A stretch of 64,000 nucleotides of DNA from Anaerolineae bacterium (GCA_947476335.1 CANJQH010000003.1:31033-95032), one strand, 5' to 3'; numbered from the stretch's first letter, positions 1-10,515 are shown. Notes: a model not told the origin generated them from the letters alone. A program made the numbers and translations.

Positions 1-265
1 AATACGCCGCGTCATTGGTGACGCTGATACTGGGCAAAAACGCCGTGCGCCATTGCCAGTCCGCCAAGCCATGATATTTCAAAATTCCCTGCATCGGATG
101 CGCACGCGCCGCTGCCCGCCCATGTGGATCGCCCGGCGCATCAAACGCCGGATATTCCTGCAGCATATAGCCATCCGCGCGCAGCCGCGCCGTTACGCGC
201 TCGTGCGCCTCACGCATCTCGTCGGCAATAGATTCGAACCCGGAAGGAATGGAAGTGTTGACCAT
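1..265 (-). CDS. GHMP-type (phospho)mevalonate decarboxylase, N-terminal part
   Basis: This is a partial gene that enters from the left edge; the ATG is at 263-265 and the frame stays open for 88 codons to base 1. The visible residues include MQGILKYHGLADW followed by a LPSISVTNDAAY segment. I recognise this as the N-terminal signature of the mevalonate/phosphomevalonate decarboxylase group of GHMP proteins, best known in the Chloroflexota from Roseiflexus, where the enzyme acts on mevalonate 5-phosphate. It would act in the cytosol in isoprenoid synthesis, which fits the HMG-CoA reductase at 54278-55519. Which phosphorylation state it uses cannot be decided from this fragment. An A-type palindrome starts 11 bases upstream of the ATG. 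Confidence 0.7.
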   Translation of the reverse strand, partial: MVNTSIPSGFESIADEMREAHERVTARLRADGYMLQEYPAFDAPGDPHGRAAARAHPMQGILKYHGLADWQWRTAFLPSISVTNDAAY

Positions 266-275
266 TTCAGATTTC

Positions 276-428
276 GTAACTGCTCAGGCCCAAATCAGTG
301 TTTCGCGTTGGAAAACTAGCTAAGTTCCTGTCCATAAGTTTTGTCCGGCAGATTCGCCTCCCCCGCAAAGCGGGGGAGGCGAATCTGCCGCCAGAACTTT
401 TGGCGACTCACTTAGCCTGAGTAGTTAC
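276..428 (+). repeat. Element A copy 1, interrupted by element B
   Basis: The ends are GTAACTGCTCAGGCC and CCTGAGTAGTTAC, close to the 15-bp terminal inverted repeat of the family. The core is the shortest subtype (about 57 bp once the insert is removed). A complete element B occupies 320-415, between the G and CC of the right arm. Confidence 0.9.
320..415 (+). repeat. Element B copy 1 (96-bp palindrome) inside element A
   Basis: It begins CTAAG and ends CTTAG. The core is a 20-bp perfect inverted repeat with an AAA loop (GGCAGATTCGCCTCCCCCGC and its complement). The outer arms are imperfectly complementary, so the whole element can fold as one long hairpin. No target duplication is evident. 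Confidence 0.92.
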
Positions 429-457
429 CAGACTTCAGATTTCAGATTTCAGATTTC

Positions 458-569
458 GTAACGACTCAGGCTAGCCATTTTTCCAACGCGAAATACACTA
501 TTCTCTCCCCCGAGGGGGGAGAGAATAGTGTATTTCGCGGGAAATACTGATTTGGGCCTGAGTAGTTAC
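458..569 (-). repeat. Element A copy 2 (long form)
   Basis: A full-length 112-bp copy in reverse orientation. It has the terminal inverted repeat and a central stem with a C-rich apex. Stem bases differ from other copies in paired positions (AATACACT against AGTGTATT). Confidence 0.9.
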
Positions 570-763
570 CGGATTTCAGATTTCAGATTGAATAGTGTCG
601 ATTAGATTGGAAGGTTACACTAATCGTCTTTCTACCGGTTCTTTCTATCGGTTCTATCGGAAATGGCTAAGCCCAAGTAGAGAGAAACCCGCGAATCACG
701 GACTCTACTAAGATTTGGTCACTCCCGTTCTATCTGTTCATCTGATTCAATCGCAAATCACCC
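570..763. other. Intergenic leader of the VWA gene
   Basis: This stretch holds degenerate GATTTCAGATTTCAG words, a small imperfect tandem (CTATCGGTTCT-like, about 631-660) and a segment at 664-706 that loosely matches sequences at 12878 and 49549. No confident promoter could be assigned. Confidence 0.4.
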
Positions 764-2149
764 ATGAATACCCGTCTTCTCGAATTTGTCGCTGCGCTGC
801 GCGCGGCCGGAGTGCGCATTTCGATGGCGGAAAGCGCGGACGCACTGCGCGCGATCGACGCCGTCGGCGTGAGCGAGCGTGCGCTGTTCAAGACTGCACT
901 GAAGGCCACGCTCGTCAAAGAACACAACGACGAACCAGCATTCGAACAATTCTTTCCGCAATATTTCGGCGGTGATCCGCAGGGCCTGCAGCAGCCACAG
1001 AATCTCAGCAAAGAAGAGCAAGAGCAGCTCGAACGCGCACTCGACGAACTGCGCGAACAATTGCGCCAGCTCATGCAAATGCTGGCGAACGGTGAACGGC
1101 CGAGCGACGAACAGCTGCAGGAACAGGCGCGCCGCGCCGGCATGCGGCCGGGCCTACGCGCCGACCCACGCATTCGCGAATGGATCGCCGAGCGCATGCA
1201 ACGCCAGATGGGCCTCACGCCGCAGCAGCTGCGCGACGCGATCGAAGCCCTGATGAAACAGCTTAAGGAGCAGGGCATGTCGCCGGAAGCGCGCGCCGAA
1301 GTGCGCAGCACCGTACGCGAAAACGCACAGTCGGTGCGTGAACAGGTCGAACAGTTCGTCGGCCGTAATCTCATGCAGCAGCCGGACGATTCGCGCCGCC
1401 GCTCTCGCATCGACGACCTGATGGATCAGCCGCTGTCGTCGCTCAGCGAGAGCGAGGCCGACGAACTACGCGCGCACGTGCGCACGCTCGTAGCGCGGCT
1501 GCGCTCGCGTGCGGCGCTGCGCATGCGCCGCGGCGCGCGCAGAAACATCGACGTGCGCGCCACACTGCGCCGTAATCAGCGCTACCTCGGCGTGCCGCTC
1601 GAATTGCAGCACCGCAAACACACGCTCAAACCGAAGATCACCATCATCGTCGACGTCAGCACGTCGATGCGCCCAGTCGCTGAGTTCATGCTGCACATGG
1701 TTTATGAGCTGCAGGATCAGATCGCAAAGGCGCGCTCTTTCGCTTTCATCAGTGATCTGCTCGACGTCAGCATGATCTTTCAGGAATTTCGGCCGGCACA
1801 GGCATCAGAGAAAGTGCTCACGTCGCTGCCACCCGGTCACTACAACACCGATCTCGGTGCCGCACTCGCAACGTTTGTGCGCGAACATGGAGACGCCGTC
1901 GATCGGCGCACCACACTGATCTTCGTCGGCGACGCGCGCAACAACTACAACGACCCGCGCGTCGATCTGATGCAGTCGCTGCTCGGTCGCGCCAGGCGCG
2001 TAATCTGGTTCAATCCAGAGCCACCGGCGATGTGGGGCAGCGGCGACAGCGACATGCTGCAGTACGCACCCATCAGCTCCGTAGTGCATCAGGTCGCCAC
2101 GCTGCAACAGTTGTCCGACGCAATCGATAATCTTTTTCAAGCACACTGA
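764..2149 (+). CDS. VWA-domain protein, CoxE-like
   Basis: This 461-residue protein has a charged helical N-terminal half (Gln/Glu/Arg-rich, about residues 85-210). A C-terminal von Willebrand factor A domain carries the metal-ion-dependent adhesion motif DVSTSM at residues 297-302 and a later GDARNNYNDPR segment. It resembles the CoxE family, whose members act in the cytosol with a MoxR/CoxD AAA+ ATPase to mature metalloenzymes, classically CO dehydrogenase. No AAA+ partner is adjacent in this window; the nearest molybdenum hydroxylase is about 15 kb away at 16747-20410. The ATG was chosen because similarity starts there. The family call is good; the client enzyme is inferred. Confidence 0.78.
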   Translation: MNTRLLEFVAALRAAGVRISMAESADALRAIDAVGVSERALFKTALKATLVKEHNDEPAFEQFFPQYFGGDPQGLQQPQNLSKEEQEQLERALDELREQLRQLMQMLANGERPSDEQLQEQARRAGMRPGLRADPRIREWIAERMQRQMGLTPQQLRDAIEALMKQLKEQGMSPEARAEVRSTVRENAQSVREQVEQFVGRNLMQQPDDSRRRSRIDDLMDQPLSSLSESEADELRAHVRTLVARLRSRAALRMRRGARRNIDVRATLRRNQRYLGVPLELQHRKHTLKPKITIIVDVSTSMRPVAEFMLHMVYELQDQIAKARSFAFISDLLDVSMIFQEFRPAQASEKVLTSLPPGHYNTDLGAALATFVREHGDAVDRRTTLIFVGDARNNYNDPRVDLMQSLLGRARRVIWFNPEPPAMWGSGDSDMLQYAPISSVVHQVATLQQLSDAIDNLFQAH

Positions 2150-2230
2150 TGCGCAGCGCACGAGATTCCAACGGCGAATGCGCGCCACTGAAGACGTTTG
2201 AAAAATCGCGTCGATAATCATGCCCGCACG

Positions 2231-2776
2231 ATGAACCGAAAAAGTGATCCGAAAAACAACGACGAAACTCAACACCAGCGCAGCGCACACCTGCGTGTCG
2301 GACTGCTCGCTGGATTGGTGCTGGGCCTTGCCATCGCCGCGCAACAGATTACCGGCGATCCACTCGGCATGCTGATCGTGGTGATCGGCATGCACATCGC
2401 CGGCTATTACGCAGCACGTGAATCACAGGCAGAAACGCGGCGCGCCGCGATGCGCGCCGGCATGCTCGGCGGGCTCATCGCCGGCGTAGTAACGGGCCTG
2501 GCCTTCGCTGCCGTCACCATGTTTCTCTCACTCGACACGACGCGCACAGCGCAGATGCAGCAGCAGAGCCTGCAGGCGATGGACGAATTGTGGCCGTCGT
2601 ATTCTGAAATTGTGCGCAGCGAAATGACGCGCGATCCGGAACAGTTCCGCATCAGTTACATGATCTCGACCGCCATCGCCACCACATGCTGCAGCATCAT
2701 GCTGCCCGCCGCCGGCGCCGCCTTCGGCACGGTCGGTGGCACCTTCGGCATTCGCAGGCGCGATGCGGCTGAGTAG
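2231..2776 (+). CDS. Small multi-pass membrane protein, function unknown
   Basis: I do not recognise this protein. It has a short polar N-terminus, two closely spaced hydrophobic segments (roughly residues 20-55), another pair of Gly/Ala-rich segments near 75-105, an acidic soluble stretch near 110-145 and a final hydrophobic segment ending in RRRD. The frame is open from a TTG at 2198; I prefer the ATG at 2231 because the extra 11 residues are not hydrophobic and no ribosome-binding site supports the TTG. It converges with the AhpD-like pair. It could be a DUF4199-like membrane protein, but that is only a resemblance in size and topology. Confidence 0.6.
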   Translation: MNRKSDPKNNDETQHQRSAHLRVGLLAGLVLGLAIAAQQITGDPLGMLIVVIGMHIAGYYAARESQAETRRAAMRAGMLGGLIAGVVTGLAFAAVTMFLSLDTTRTAQMQQQSLQAMDELWPSYSEIVRSEMTRDPEQFRISYMISTAIATTCCSIMLPAAGAAFGTVGGTFGIRRRDAAE

Positions 2777-2827
2777 CACGACGCATTGTCTACGCCGCAC
2801 TCTTACAGCAACGGCGATCAGTGCTTC

Positions 2828-3370
2828 TTACATGTATCCACGCTGCAACGCCGCTTCGCCGTAACCAGATTCGGGCGACGTGTCCGGCACGTCAAAGCCG
2901 AGCGTGTCTGCGATGCGCACAATCATGTTGAACGCGCCGCAGATGTGAATCGCCTCTTCGATCTGCGCATCGCTCACACCGGCGCGGCGCGCAGCGTTCA
3001 CATCTTCCGCGACGACGTCGTCAGGCTGAATGGTCAGCCTGTGAATCAGGCCAAGCACCGCACGCAAGCCCTCGGAAACCGGGGCGGTGCGCCAATCATC
3101 GAATACTGCCTGGGTCAGCTCCTCACCGAGGGCTGCGCGCGCCATCGCGCCGTGCGTGCCCGCTCAGAAGGGACACTTGTTCAAATACGCCGTGTAGCCG
3201 GCGAACAGCTCGCGTTCGCCCACGCTCCATGCGCTGTCGCCGCGCAACAGTATCTGCAGCATTTCAGAATACGGGCGGCCAAACAACTCCGGCCGGTACG
3301 CCAGCGCCTTCACCACGTCAAGCGTGGCGCCAGGCGCCAGCGTATCGCGATCGACTTTCGACAGTCTCAT
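2828..3370 (-). CDS. AhpD-like (carboxymuconolactone decarboxylase family) selenoprotein, CxxU
   Basis: Two frames that look separate (3370-3164 and 3145-2828) are one 180-residue protein joined by an in-frame UGA at 3166-3164, residue 69. Read through, the active site is NKCPFUAGTHGAMARAALGE: the AhpD motif CxxC-x3-H with the second Cys replaced by the UGA codon and the His retained. AhpD proteins are cytosolic thiol peroxidases or disulfide reductases whose second Cys attacks the peroxide, so selenocysteine at this position makes chemical sense. The same window encodes SelA and a UGA-containing SelD. It overlaps the upstream gene by ATGA (3367-3370), so translation is probably coupled. No convincing bacterial SECIS was identified by eye; the GC-rich repeat of GCGCG just after the UGA is a candidate. 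A plain nonsense mutation is the alternative but fits the motif less well. Confidence 0.85.
3164..3166 (-). other. In-frame UGA, predicted selenocysteine codon of the AhpD-like protein
   Basis: The TGA lies at the resolving/peroxidatic position of the CxxC motif (Cys-Pro-Phe-UGA-Ala-Gly-Thr-His), with homologous coding sequence on both sides in the same frame. Confidence 0.85.
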
Positions 3371-3720
3371 TTTTTCTCCTGATCGGCGTTCGTGTTCATC
3401 GCCGCCATCCCAGCCTCGATGCGCCGCATACCCGCCCCTGCAGCAACGGTGATGATTGCTTCGTACACTGCATCTTCAGCATATCCAGCCTGCAGCAGGC
3501 GCTCGACGTCTTCGTCGACGACTTTGTATGCATTGCGGATCGCCTTGTCGACAAACGCCGCCAGCAGCGCTGGCACATTGGCAAATTCGCCCCCACGCCC
3601 AGCGGCGCGGTCGTAGATCGCCGCACGCACCGCGTGCGACAACGCACCCGGCGTGTTCAATACCGATTCGACGATCGCATCACGATTCGCTGCAAACCGA
3701 TCTCCAGCATAGGTGGACAT
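3367..3720 (-). CDS. Small AhpD/carboxymuconolactone decarboxylase-like protein without cysteines
   Basis: This 117-residue protein (start chosen at the ATG MSTYAGDRF; the frame extends 12 codons further upstream without support) has an all-helical pattern. Its second half, DEDVERLLQAGYAEDAVYEAIITVAAGAGMRRIEAGM, matches the helix pair typical of AhpD/CMD proteins. It contains no Cys at all, so it cannot be a CxxC peroxidase itself. Its stop overlaps the start of the selenoprotein gene by ATGA, which suggests the two are made together and may form a mixed oligomer. That partnership is inferred from the coupling only. Confidence 0.65.
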   Translation of the reverse strand: MSTYAGDRFAANRDAIVESVLNTPGALSHAVRAAIYDRAAGRGGEFANVPALLAAFVDKAIRNAYKVVDEDVERLLQAGYAEDAVYEAIITVAAGAGMRRIEAGMAAMNTNADQEKK

Positions 3721-3762
3721 TGGAGTTGAAGTGTACTGCAGCAACAGGAAAAACATTCGTCA

Positions 3763-3975
3763 CGGGTGCATCCGCCGTTGGGGGCGGATTTCATGAAATG
3801 GCGCGTGCTGTCACCCGGACCGATGGTCCGGGCTGGGGCAGCGTCGCGCCTCCGCCGTTTGGGGCGAAACATGAGCGCACGCCATAGCGCCAACGGCGCG
3901 GTCCGCCGCGGCAGCCCCGGGCGACGGCGGCGCGACGACGCGCGGTCATATTTCGCCCCAAACGGCGGGGGCACC
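3763..3975 (+). repeat. Repeat C copy 1 (about 210 bp)
   Basis: This is a GC-rich intergenic block made of nested inverted repeats, including CGGACCGATGGTCCG. The reverse complement of 28470-28705 matches it over nearly its whole length with a short indel. It separates the AhpD-like pair from the subtilase tail. Confidence 0.85.
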
Positions 3976-4046
3976 CTGTACCCCCAATTTGGATATCTTT
4001 TTGCCACAGCAAATTTTCAGCGCACGCAGGACGACAGCCCACCCCC

Positions 4047-6233
<2,187 letters not shown>

Positions 6234-6247
6234 CGTGGGCACGGATT

Positions 6248-6275
6248 GTAGGGGCGAGGCAAGCGTCGCCCCTAC
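6248..6275. repeat. Short palindrome between divergent genes
   Basis: GTAGGGGCGA pairs with TCGCCCCTAC around an 8-base loop. It lies between the divergent subtilase and hydrolase starts. The same core (GGGCGACGC-aa-GCGTCGCCC) is at 63464-63483. Confidence 0.7.
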
Positions 6276-6287
6276 TAGAATTGTCAT

Positions 6288-6992
6288 ATGGCCCTTGCAA
6301 AAAATTCGCGCCCGTTTTTGAAACACCTCGATCGATGGATGGATGAACGACCAGTGCTTTCATTGCGCAAGGTGGCGCCTGATGCGACGCGCGCCGCGGT
6401 GATGTGCGTCGATATCATCAACGGCTTCTGCACCGTCGGACCGCTCGCCAGCCCGCGCGTGCAGGGTATCGTCAAGCCGATCATTTCGCTCTTCAAGGCC
6501 GCACACAAACACGGCATCGAAAATTTTGTGCTTATGCAGGACACACACGATCCAGAAGCAATTGAGTTCGATGCGTACCCGCCGCACTGCGTGCGCGACA
6601 CCGCCGAAAGCGAAACCGCGCCCGAGCTGCTCAAGCTTCCGTTTGCCGACCGGTTCATCGTGCTGCCGAAGAATTCAATCTCATCCGCGTACAACACCGG
6701 CCTCGATGCCTGGCTCGACGCGCACCCAGACGTGAACACGTTCATCGTCGTCGGCGACTGCACAGACCTGTGCACGTATCAGCTCGCCATGCATCTGCGC
6801 CTGCGCGCAAATGCAGCGCAGCAGAGCGGCGTGCGCGTGATCATCCCGGAGAACTGTGTACAGACGTACGACACACCGGTGAAGATCGCAACGAAGCTCG
6901 ACATCCCAGCGCACGACGGCGACCTGCTGCACGCGATCTTCCTGCACAACATGGCATCGAACGGCATCGAAGTCGTCGGCAAACTGCGATGA
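6288..6992 (+). CDS. Nicotinamidase/isochorismatase-family cysteine hydrolase
   Basis: This 234-residue protein has the Asp-Lys-Cys triad of the family: Asp42 (MCVDIINGF), Lys128 (VLPKNSISS) and Cys162 ([10 protein letters not shown]). The [17 protein letters not shown] segment corresponds to the metal-binding strand of nicotinamidases (PncA), which deamidate nicotinamide in NAD salvage. Length is somewhat above the usual 180-215 because of an N-terminal extension of about 35 residues. Its stop overlaps the next start (ATGA, 6989-6992), so it is coupled to the acylphosphatase. Nicotinamidase is the best guess, but other amides are possible in this family. Confidence 0.8.
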   Translation: MALAKNSRPFLKHLDRWMDERPVLSLRKVAPDATRAAVMCVDIINGFCTVGPLASPRVQGIVKPIISLFKAAHKHGIENFVLMQDTHDPEAIEFDAYPPHCVRDTAESETAPELLKLPFADRFIVLPKNSISSAYNTGLDAWLDAHPDVNTFIVVGDCTDLCTYQLAMHLRLRANAAQQSGVRVIIPENCVQTYDTPVKIATKLDIPAHDGDLLHAIFLHNMASNGIEVVGKLR

Positions 6993-7267
6993 GCGCGCAC
7001 AAAAGACTGCGTGCCGTCGTGCGTGGCCGCGTGCAGGGCGTCGGCTTCCGCTATTCCACACTGCGTCGCGCCATCTCACTGGAACTGCGCGGCTGGGTCG
7101 CCAACCGCAGCGATGGATCCGTCGAAGTCGTCGCGGAAGGCAACCACGTCGCGCTGGAAACGCTGCTCGATTTCCTGCACCGCGGGCCGCCCGCAGCCGA
7201 CGTGCACGAAGTTGATCTGCGCTGGGATGTCGCCGTCGGTGAATTCAGTACTTTCAATATGCGCTGA
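6989..7267 (+). CDS. acyP: Acylphosphatase
   Basis: This 92-residue protein matches the usual length. It has the phosphate cradle GRVQGVGFR with catalytic Arg21, and the WVANRSDGSVEV strand with catalytic Asn39. It hydrolyses acyl phosphates such as carbamoyl phosphate in the cytosol. The ATG sits inside the stop of the preceding hydrolase gene, so the two are translationally coupled. Its stop codon is the first TGA of a 12-bp tandem repeat. Confidence 0.92.
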   Translation: MSAHKRLRAVVRGRVQGVGFRYSTLRRAISLELRGWVANRSDGSVEVVAEGNHVALETLLDFLHRGPPAADVHEVDLRWDVAVGEFSTFNMR

Positions 7268-7300
7268 CTGATGCGCTGACTGATGCGCTGACTGATGCGT
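7260..7300 (+). repeat. 12-bp tandem repeat at the acyP stop
   Basis: The unit TGCGCTGACTGA occurs three times plus a partial fourth, starting at the last codons of acyP. Each unit carries TGA in more than one frame, so the array is a strong translational stop. Confidence 0.9.
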
Positions 7301-7310
7301 TAAATATCAT

Positions 7311-7374
7311 GGTCAGTATTTTCAGCGAAACATACGTGTTTCGCGTTGGAAAAATAGCAGGCCTGAGTAGTTAC
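7311..7374 (+). repeat. Element A copy 3 (left end missing)
   Basis: The TCAGTATTTTCAGCGAAACA core and the GGCCTGAGTAGTTAC right end are present, but the left terminal repeat is replaced by the 12-bp tandem array. It ends 15 bases before the reductase ATG. Confidence 0.8.
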
Positions 7375-7389
7375 CAAAAAAATCATCTC

Positions 7390-8589
7390 ATGACGACTGA
7401 ATCATCAAAGGCCACAATCACCATCTACGGCACGACATGGTGCCCGGACTGCCACCGCTCGAAACAATTCCTCAGCGAACAGCGCCTGCGCTACGCATGG
7501 GTTGACATCGAACAACATCCGGAAGCACAGGCTTATGTCGAGCAGATCAACGACGGCAAGCGCATTGTGCCGACGATCGTGTTCGAAGACGGCTCTTTTC
7601 TGGTCGAACCGAGCAACGCGGAGCTGGCGAAAAAGCTCGGCTTGCAGACGCAGGCGAAGATGAGCTTCTACGACATGATTGTCATCGGCAGCGGGCCGAC
7701 CGGCCTGACGACGGCGTTATACGGCGCACGCGAAGGGATGAGTGTGCTCGTCATCGAGAAAGCCGCGCTCGGGGGGCAGGTCGGTGTGACGGAGCGGCTC
7801 GACAATTTTCCGGGCTTCCCAGACGGCATCAGCGGCGAAGAATTTGCACAGCGATTGACACGACAAGCCGAACGCTTCGGCGTCGAGATGTTGAAGGCGC
7901 AGGAAGTGATTGGCATTGGCGGCGACGCCGCTGGCGTAAACCACTGCGTAAAAACAGCTGACGGCCGCGAGTATGGCGCGCGTGCGGTGCTGATCGCCAC
8001 GGGCTCACGGTATCGTCGGTTAAATGTGCCGGGCGAAGAAGATTTCATCGGCGCAGGCATCCACTTCTGCGCCACATGCGACGGCCCGTTCTACAAAGGG
8101 CAGCACATCGCCGTCATCGGTGGTGGCAACAGCGCTGGTGAGGAAAGCCTTTTTCTGTCGCGCTTCGCCGAGAAGGTCACCATCCTCGTGCGCGGCGATG
8201 CGCTGTCCGCCAGCCGCATCGTGGCGGACAACATCGCCAACGATCCGAAGATCGAAGTGCGCACGCACACAGAAGTGCAGGCTTTCGAAGGCAGCGGCAA
8301 GCTCAGCGCAGTTGTCGTAAAGGACAAGCGCACCAGCCAGATCGAGACGCTGACGCCGGCGGGCGTGTTCGTCTTCATTGGCCTGCAGCCGAACAGCGGC
8401 TGGCTGCCAGCCACGATCGAGCGCGACGAGCACGGCTTCGTGACGACCGGGCTGAATCTGGAGACGACGATGCCGGGCGTGTTCGCTGCTGGTGATGTGC
8501 GCAAGGGCAGCACCAAGCAGGCCGCCAGCGCAGCAGGCGAAGGCGCAACGGCGGCGCTGATGATTCGTGAATATCTGCGCGGCCGCTGA
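7390..8589 (+). CDS. Glutaredoxin-thioredoxin reductase fusion
   Basis: This 399-residue protein starts at MTTESSKATI; the longer open frame only reads through element A. Residues 8-80 are a glutaredoxin/thioredoxin-like domain with CPDC (Cys18-Cys21). Residues 96-399 are a low-molecular-weight thioredoxin reductase with the FAD GSGPTG motif, redox-active CATC (Cys227-Cys230), the NADPH GGGNSAGEE motif and the C-terminal FAD contact GDVRKGSTKQAA. The flavin domain probably delivers NADPH electrons to the fused CPDC domain, so one polypeptide would be a self-contained disulfide reductase. Whether it also serves the AhpD-like selenoprotein 4 kb away is speculation. Confidence 0.9.
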   Translation: MTTESSKATITIYGTTWCPDCHRSKQFLSEQRLRYAWVDIEQHPEAQAYVEQINDGKRIVPTIVFEDGSFLVEPSNAELAKKLGLQTQAKMSFYDMIVIGSGPTGLTTALYGAREGMSVLVIEKAALGGQVGVTERLDNFPGFPDGISGEEFAQRLTRQAERFGVEMLKAQEVIGIGGDAAGVNHCVKTADGREYGARAVLIATGSRYRRLNVPGEEDFIGAGIHFCATCDGPFYKGQHIAVIGGGNSAGEESLFLSRFAEKVTILVRGDALSASRIVADNIANDPKIEVRTHTEVQAFEGSGKLSAVVVKDKRTSQIETLTPAGVFVFIGLQPNSGWLPATIERDEHGFVTTGLNLETTMPGVFAAGDVRKGSTKQAASAAGEGATAALMIREYLRGR

Positions 8590-8604
8590 AGCGGAAGCGA
8601 AATC

Positions 8605-10515
8605 TCACGGCACCGGAACCACGGCCAAATCCGGCGTGGGCGCAGCAGCAGGGTCCGGTGTGGGTTCAGGAGTGGCGAGTTCAGAACCTTCGGGCACGAC
8701 GAAGTCCGGGCCGAAGCGGTACACGTTGCGCCACGGCACGTAGCGGCTGGTAAACGCCTCATTAATCAGCACGCTGTCACCACGCGTCACTTTACGCGTG
8801 AACGTGATCGTCGCGCCGTCGACGGCATGTTCGACCTGCTTCACCTCACCGGGCGCGAGCTGATTGTCCGGATCTGGTTCATACAAATCTGGTGCGTGCG
8901 GCACCACTTTCATAATGCTCGGCTGGCTAATCATGACCACACGGCCGTCTGAGGTTCCGAAGAATTTGAAGGTCAGCGTAACTTCGGCCGGATCAAAATA
9001 TGACTCGATGAGCAGGTGCGTTTTGGTGTCGTTGCGAAATTTCATGTCAGCGACAGGAGTGAACACGGCAGCGTCGTAACCAGCGCCCATGCCATTTTCA
9101 TAATAGCTGACGCGGTAGCCGTGCGGATAACGTTCGATGATCGGAAACCCAGCGCGCAGCGCAGCTTGAAACGCCGTCGTCGATACCTGGCACACACCGC
9201 CGCCGACGCCTTTTTCGGTACGGTTGCCGACAATGATAAGGCCCTCTTCGAAGCCATCCTCTTTGCTCACATTGCCGAGGTACTGATTAAACGAAAAGAT
9301 TTCACCTGGGGGAACGATCACGCCATGAAAACGCAAGGCAGCGAGTTTGACGTTCGCAATGCGCGCAGCGCTCGATCCGCGGAAGTACGTCGTCGCCTGC
9401 GTGATGAGCTGCGTGATGCCCAACTCTGCAGCCGTCACCGAATCCGAGAAGGGTGGCTGAATTTGTTTGACCGCAATCGTGACCTTGTGCGGCCCGGGGC
9501 TGCGCAGATTTTGCTCGATCACCTTCAGCGTGGCATCGATGTCGATTGCGCGACCTGGACGACCGGGTTTGACAACCTTCAGGTTTTTCGATGCTTCATC
9601 GAAGGTGAAATGTGCATTCTCAACGGTGCCAGTGATCGATGAACTGAACGGCTGCAACAGCGCGCGAATGCTCTCGTCGTTCACCATCACGCGCAGCGTC
9701 ACTGTGCCGTCCGGTATCTTTTCTTCCACAACAGAGGCATAGCGCGCCAGTTGCTCGTGCGAGATGCGAAAAGCCTCGACGGGTTCCTGTGGCTGATCCT
9801 TTTGATTCCACACAGGCAGCATCACGACCAGATCTTCACTCAGGATGTACGCAAGCTCTATCGCCGCCTTCGACGCTGAAGGAATACGCGGCGCAACCAT
9901 GAGCGTAGGCAGGACGATGGGAGCAGCCTGTCGTGTGCGAATCGCCGCCTCGATCGCCTGCACAGCCGCAGCCTGATCGATGGTTACTCCAGCCTGCGCC
10001 TGCGTCTCCTGAATCTTTCCGCTCACGTCGTCCTTCTTCAGGCTCGCATCGACGACGGGTTGATCGAATTCCGCAGCGATCTGTCGCACACGCGCAACAG
10101 CCGCAGCTTCATCCATGTACACCGTCGAGCCGATATCAACACCGAACCAGTACACCAACGCGCGCTCGCGCAGCATATTCTGCCAATCACCGTTGCGGCC
10201 GATCTTAAAGGCATGCCGCACGACAGCCGCTGGGTCAATATGACTGCCGAAGGCGGTGGGTGAATAATTTTTCACTTGGCCCCCGACATCAATTTTCAGA
10301 TTCTGCCCCTCGTAATAATTCCCCTGTTCAATCGCAACGGTGAAAACCTGCGCGACGGTCTTACCACCGATATCACGGCCATTCAGAAAAACGCCGGGAT
10401 ATACGCGATCCTGATACGCGACGTGGTGATAGACAACCGCAGCAACCGGCGTCACTACAAGGCTGACGAGCATTGCAATGAAAAAAGATATGGGCCGAAA
10501 AACTTTGCGAACCAA
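8605..10515 (-). CDS. VanW-family cell-wall-associated protein
   Basis: This 636-residue protein has an N-terminal membrane anchor (residues 8-28). Two peptidoglycan-binding-like repeats of the YoaR type follow (about 55-320). The VanW domain is at about 360-500, with FSFNQYLGNVSKEDGF and the GVGGGVCQVSTT motif. A beta-rich G5-like segment precedes a Pro/Thr/Ala tail. VanW-domain proteins are common in Gram-positive bacteria and Chloroflexota; the domain is homologous to a vancomycin-cluster protein of unknown activity and does not imply resistance. It is probably anchored outside the membrane. The gene stands alone, tail to tail with the reductase. Confidence 0.88.
   Translation of the reverse strand: MVRKVFRPISFFIAMLVSLVVTPVAAVVYHHVAYQDRVYPGVFLNGRDIGGKTVAQVFTVAIEQGNYYEGQNLKIDVGGQVKNYSPTAFGSHIDPAAVVRHAFKIGRNGDWQNMLRERALVYWFGVDIGSTVYMDEAAAVARVRQIAAEFDQPVVDASLKKDDVSGKIQETQAQAGVTIDQAAAVQAIEAAIRTRQAAPIVLPTLMVAPRIPSASKAAIELAYILSEDLVVMLPVWNQKDQPQEPVEAFRISHEQLARYASVVEEKIPDGTVTLRVMVNDESIRALLQPFSSSITGTVENAHFTFDEASKNLKVVKPGRPGRAIDIDATLKVIEQNLRSPGPHKVTIAVKQIQPPFSDSVTAAELGITQLITQATTYFRGSSAARIANVKLAALRFHGVIVPPGEIFSFNQYLGNVSKEDGFEEGLIIVGNRTEKGVGGGVCQVSTTAFQAALRAGFPIIERYPHGYRVSYYENGMGAGYDAAVFTPVADMKFRNDTKTHLLIESYFDPAEVTLTFKFFGTSDGRVVMISQPSIMKVVPHAPDLYEPDPDNQLAPGEVKQVEHAVDGATITFTRKVTRGDSVLINEAFTSRYVPWRNVYRFGPDFVVPEGSELATPEPTPDPAAAPTPDLAVVPVP

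Noticed and set aside
3145..3166. The split AhpD-like gene as a pseudogene or frameshift
   Set aside because: Both halves are in the same frame, the only interruption is one TGA, and it falls exactly on the active-site Cys position in a genome with selA and selD.
8605..10515. VanW protein as evidence of vancomycin resistance
   Set aside because: No vanHAX-type genes are present, and VanW-domain proteins are widespread without any link to resistance.
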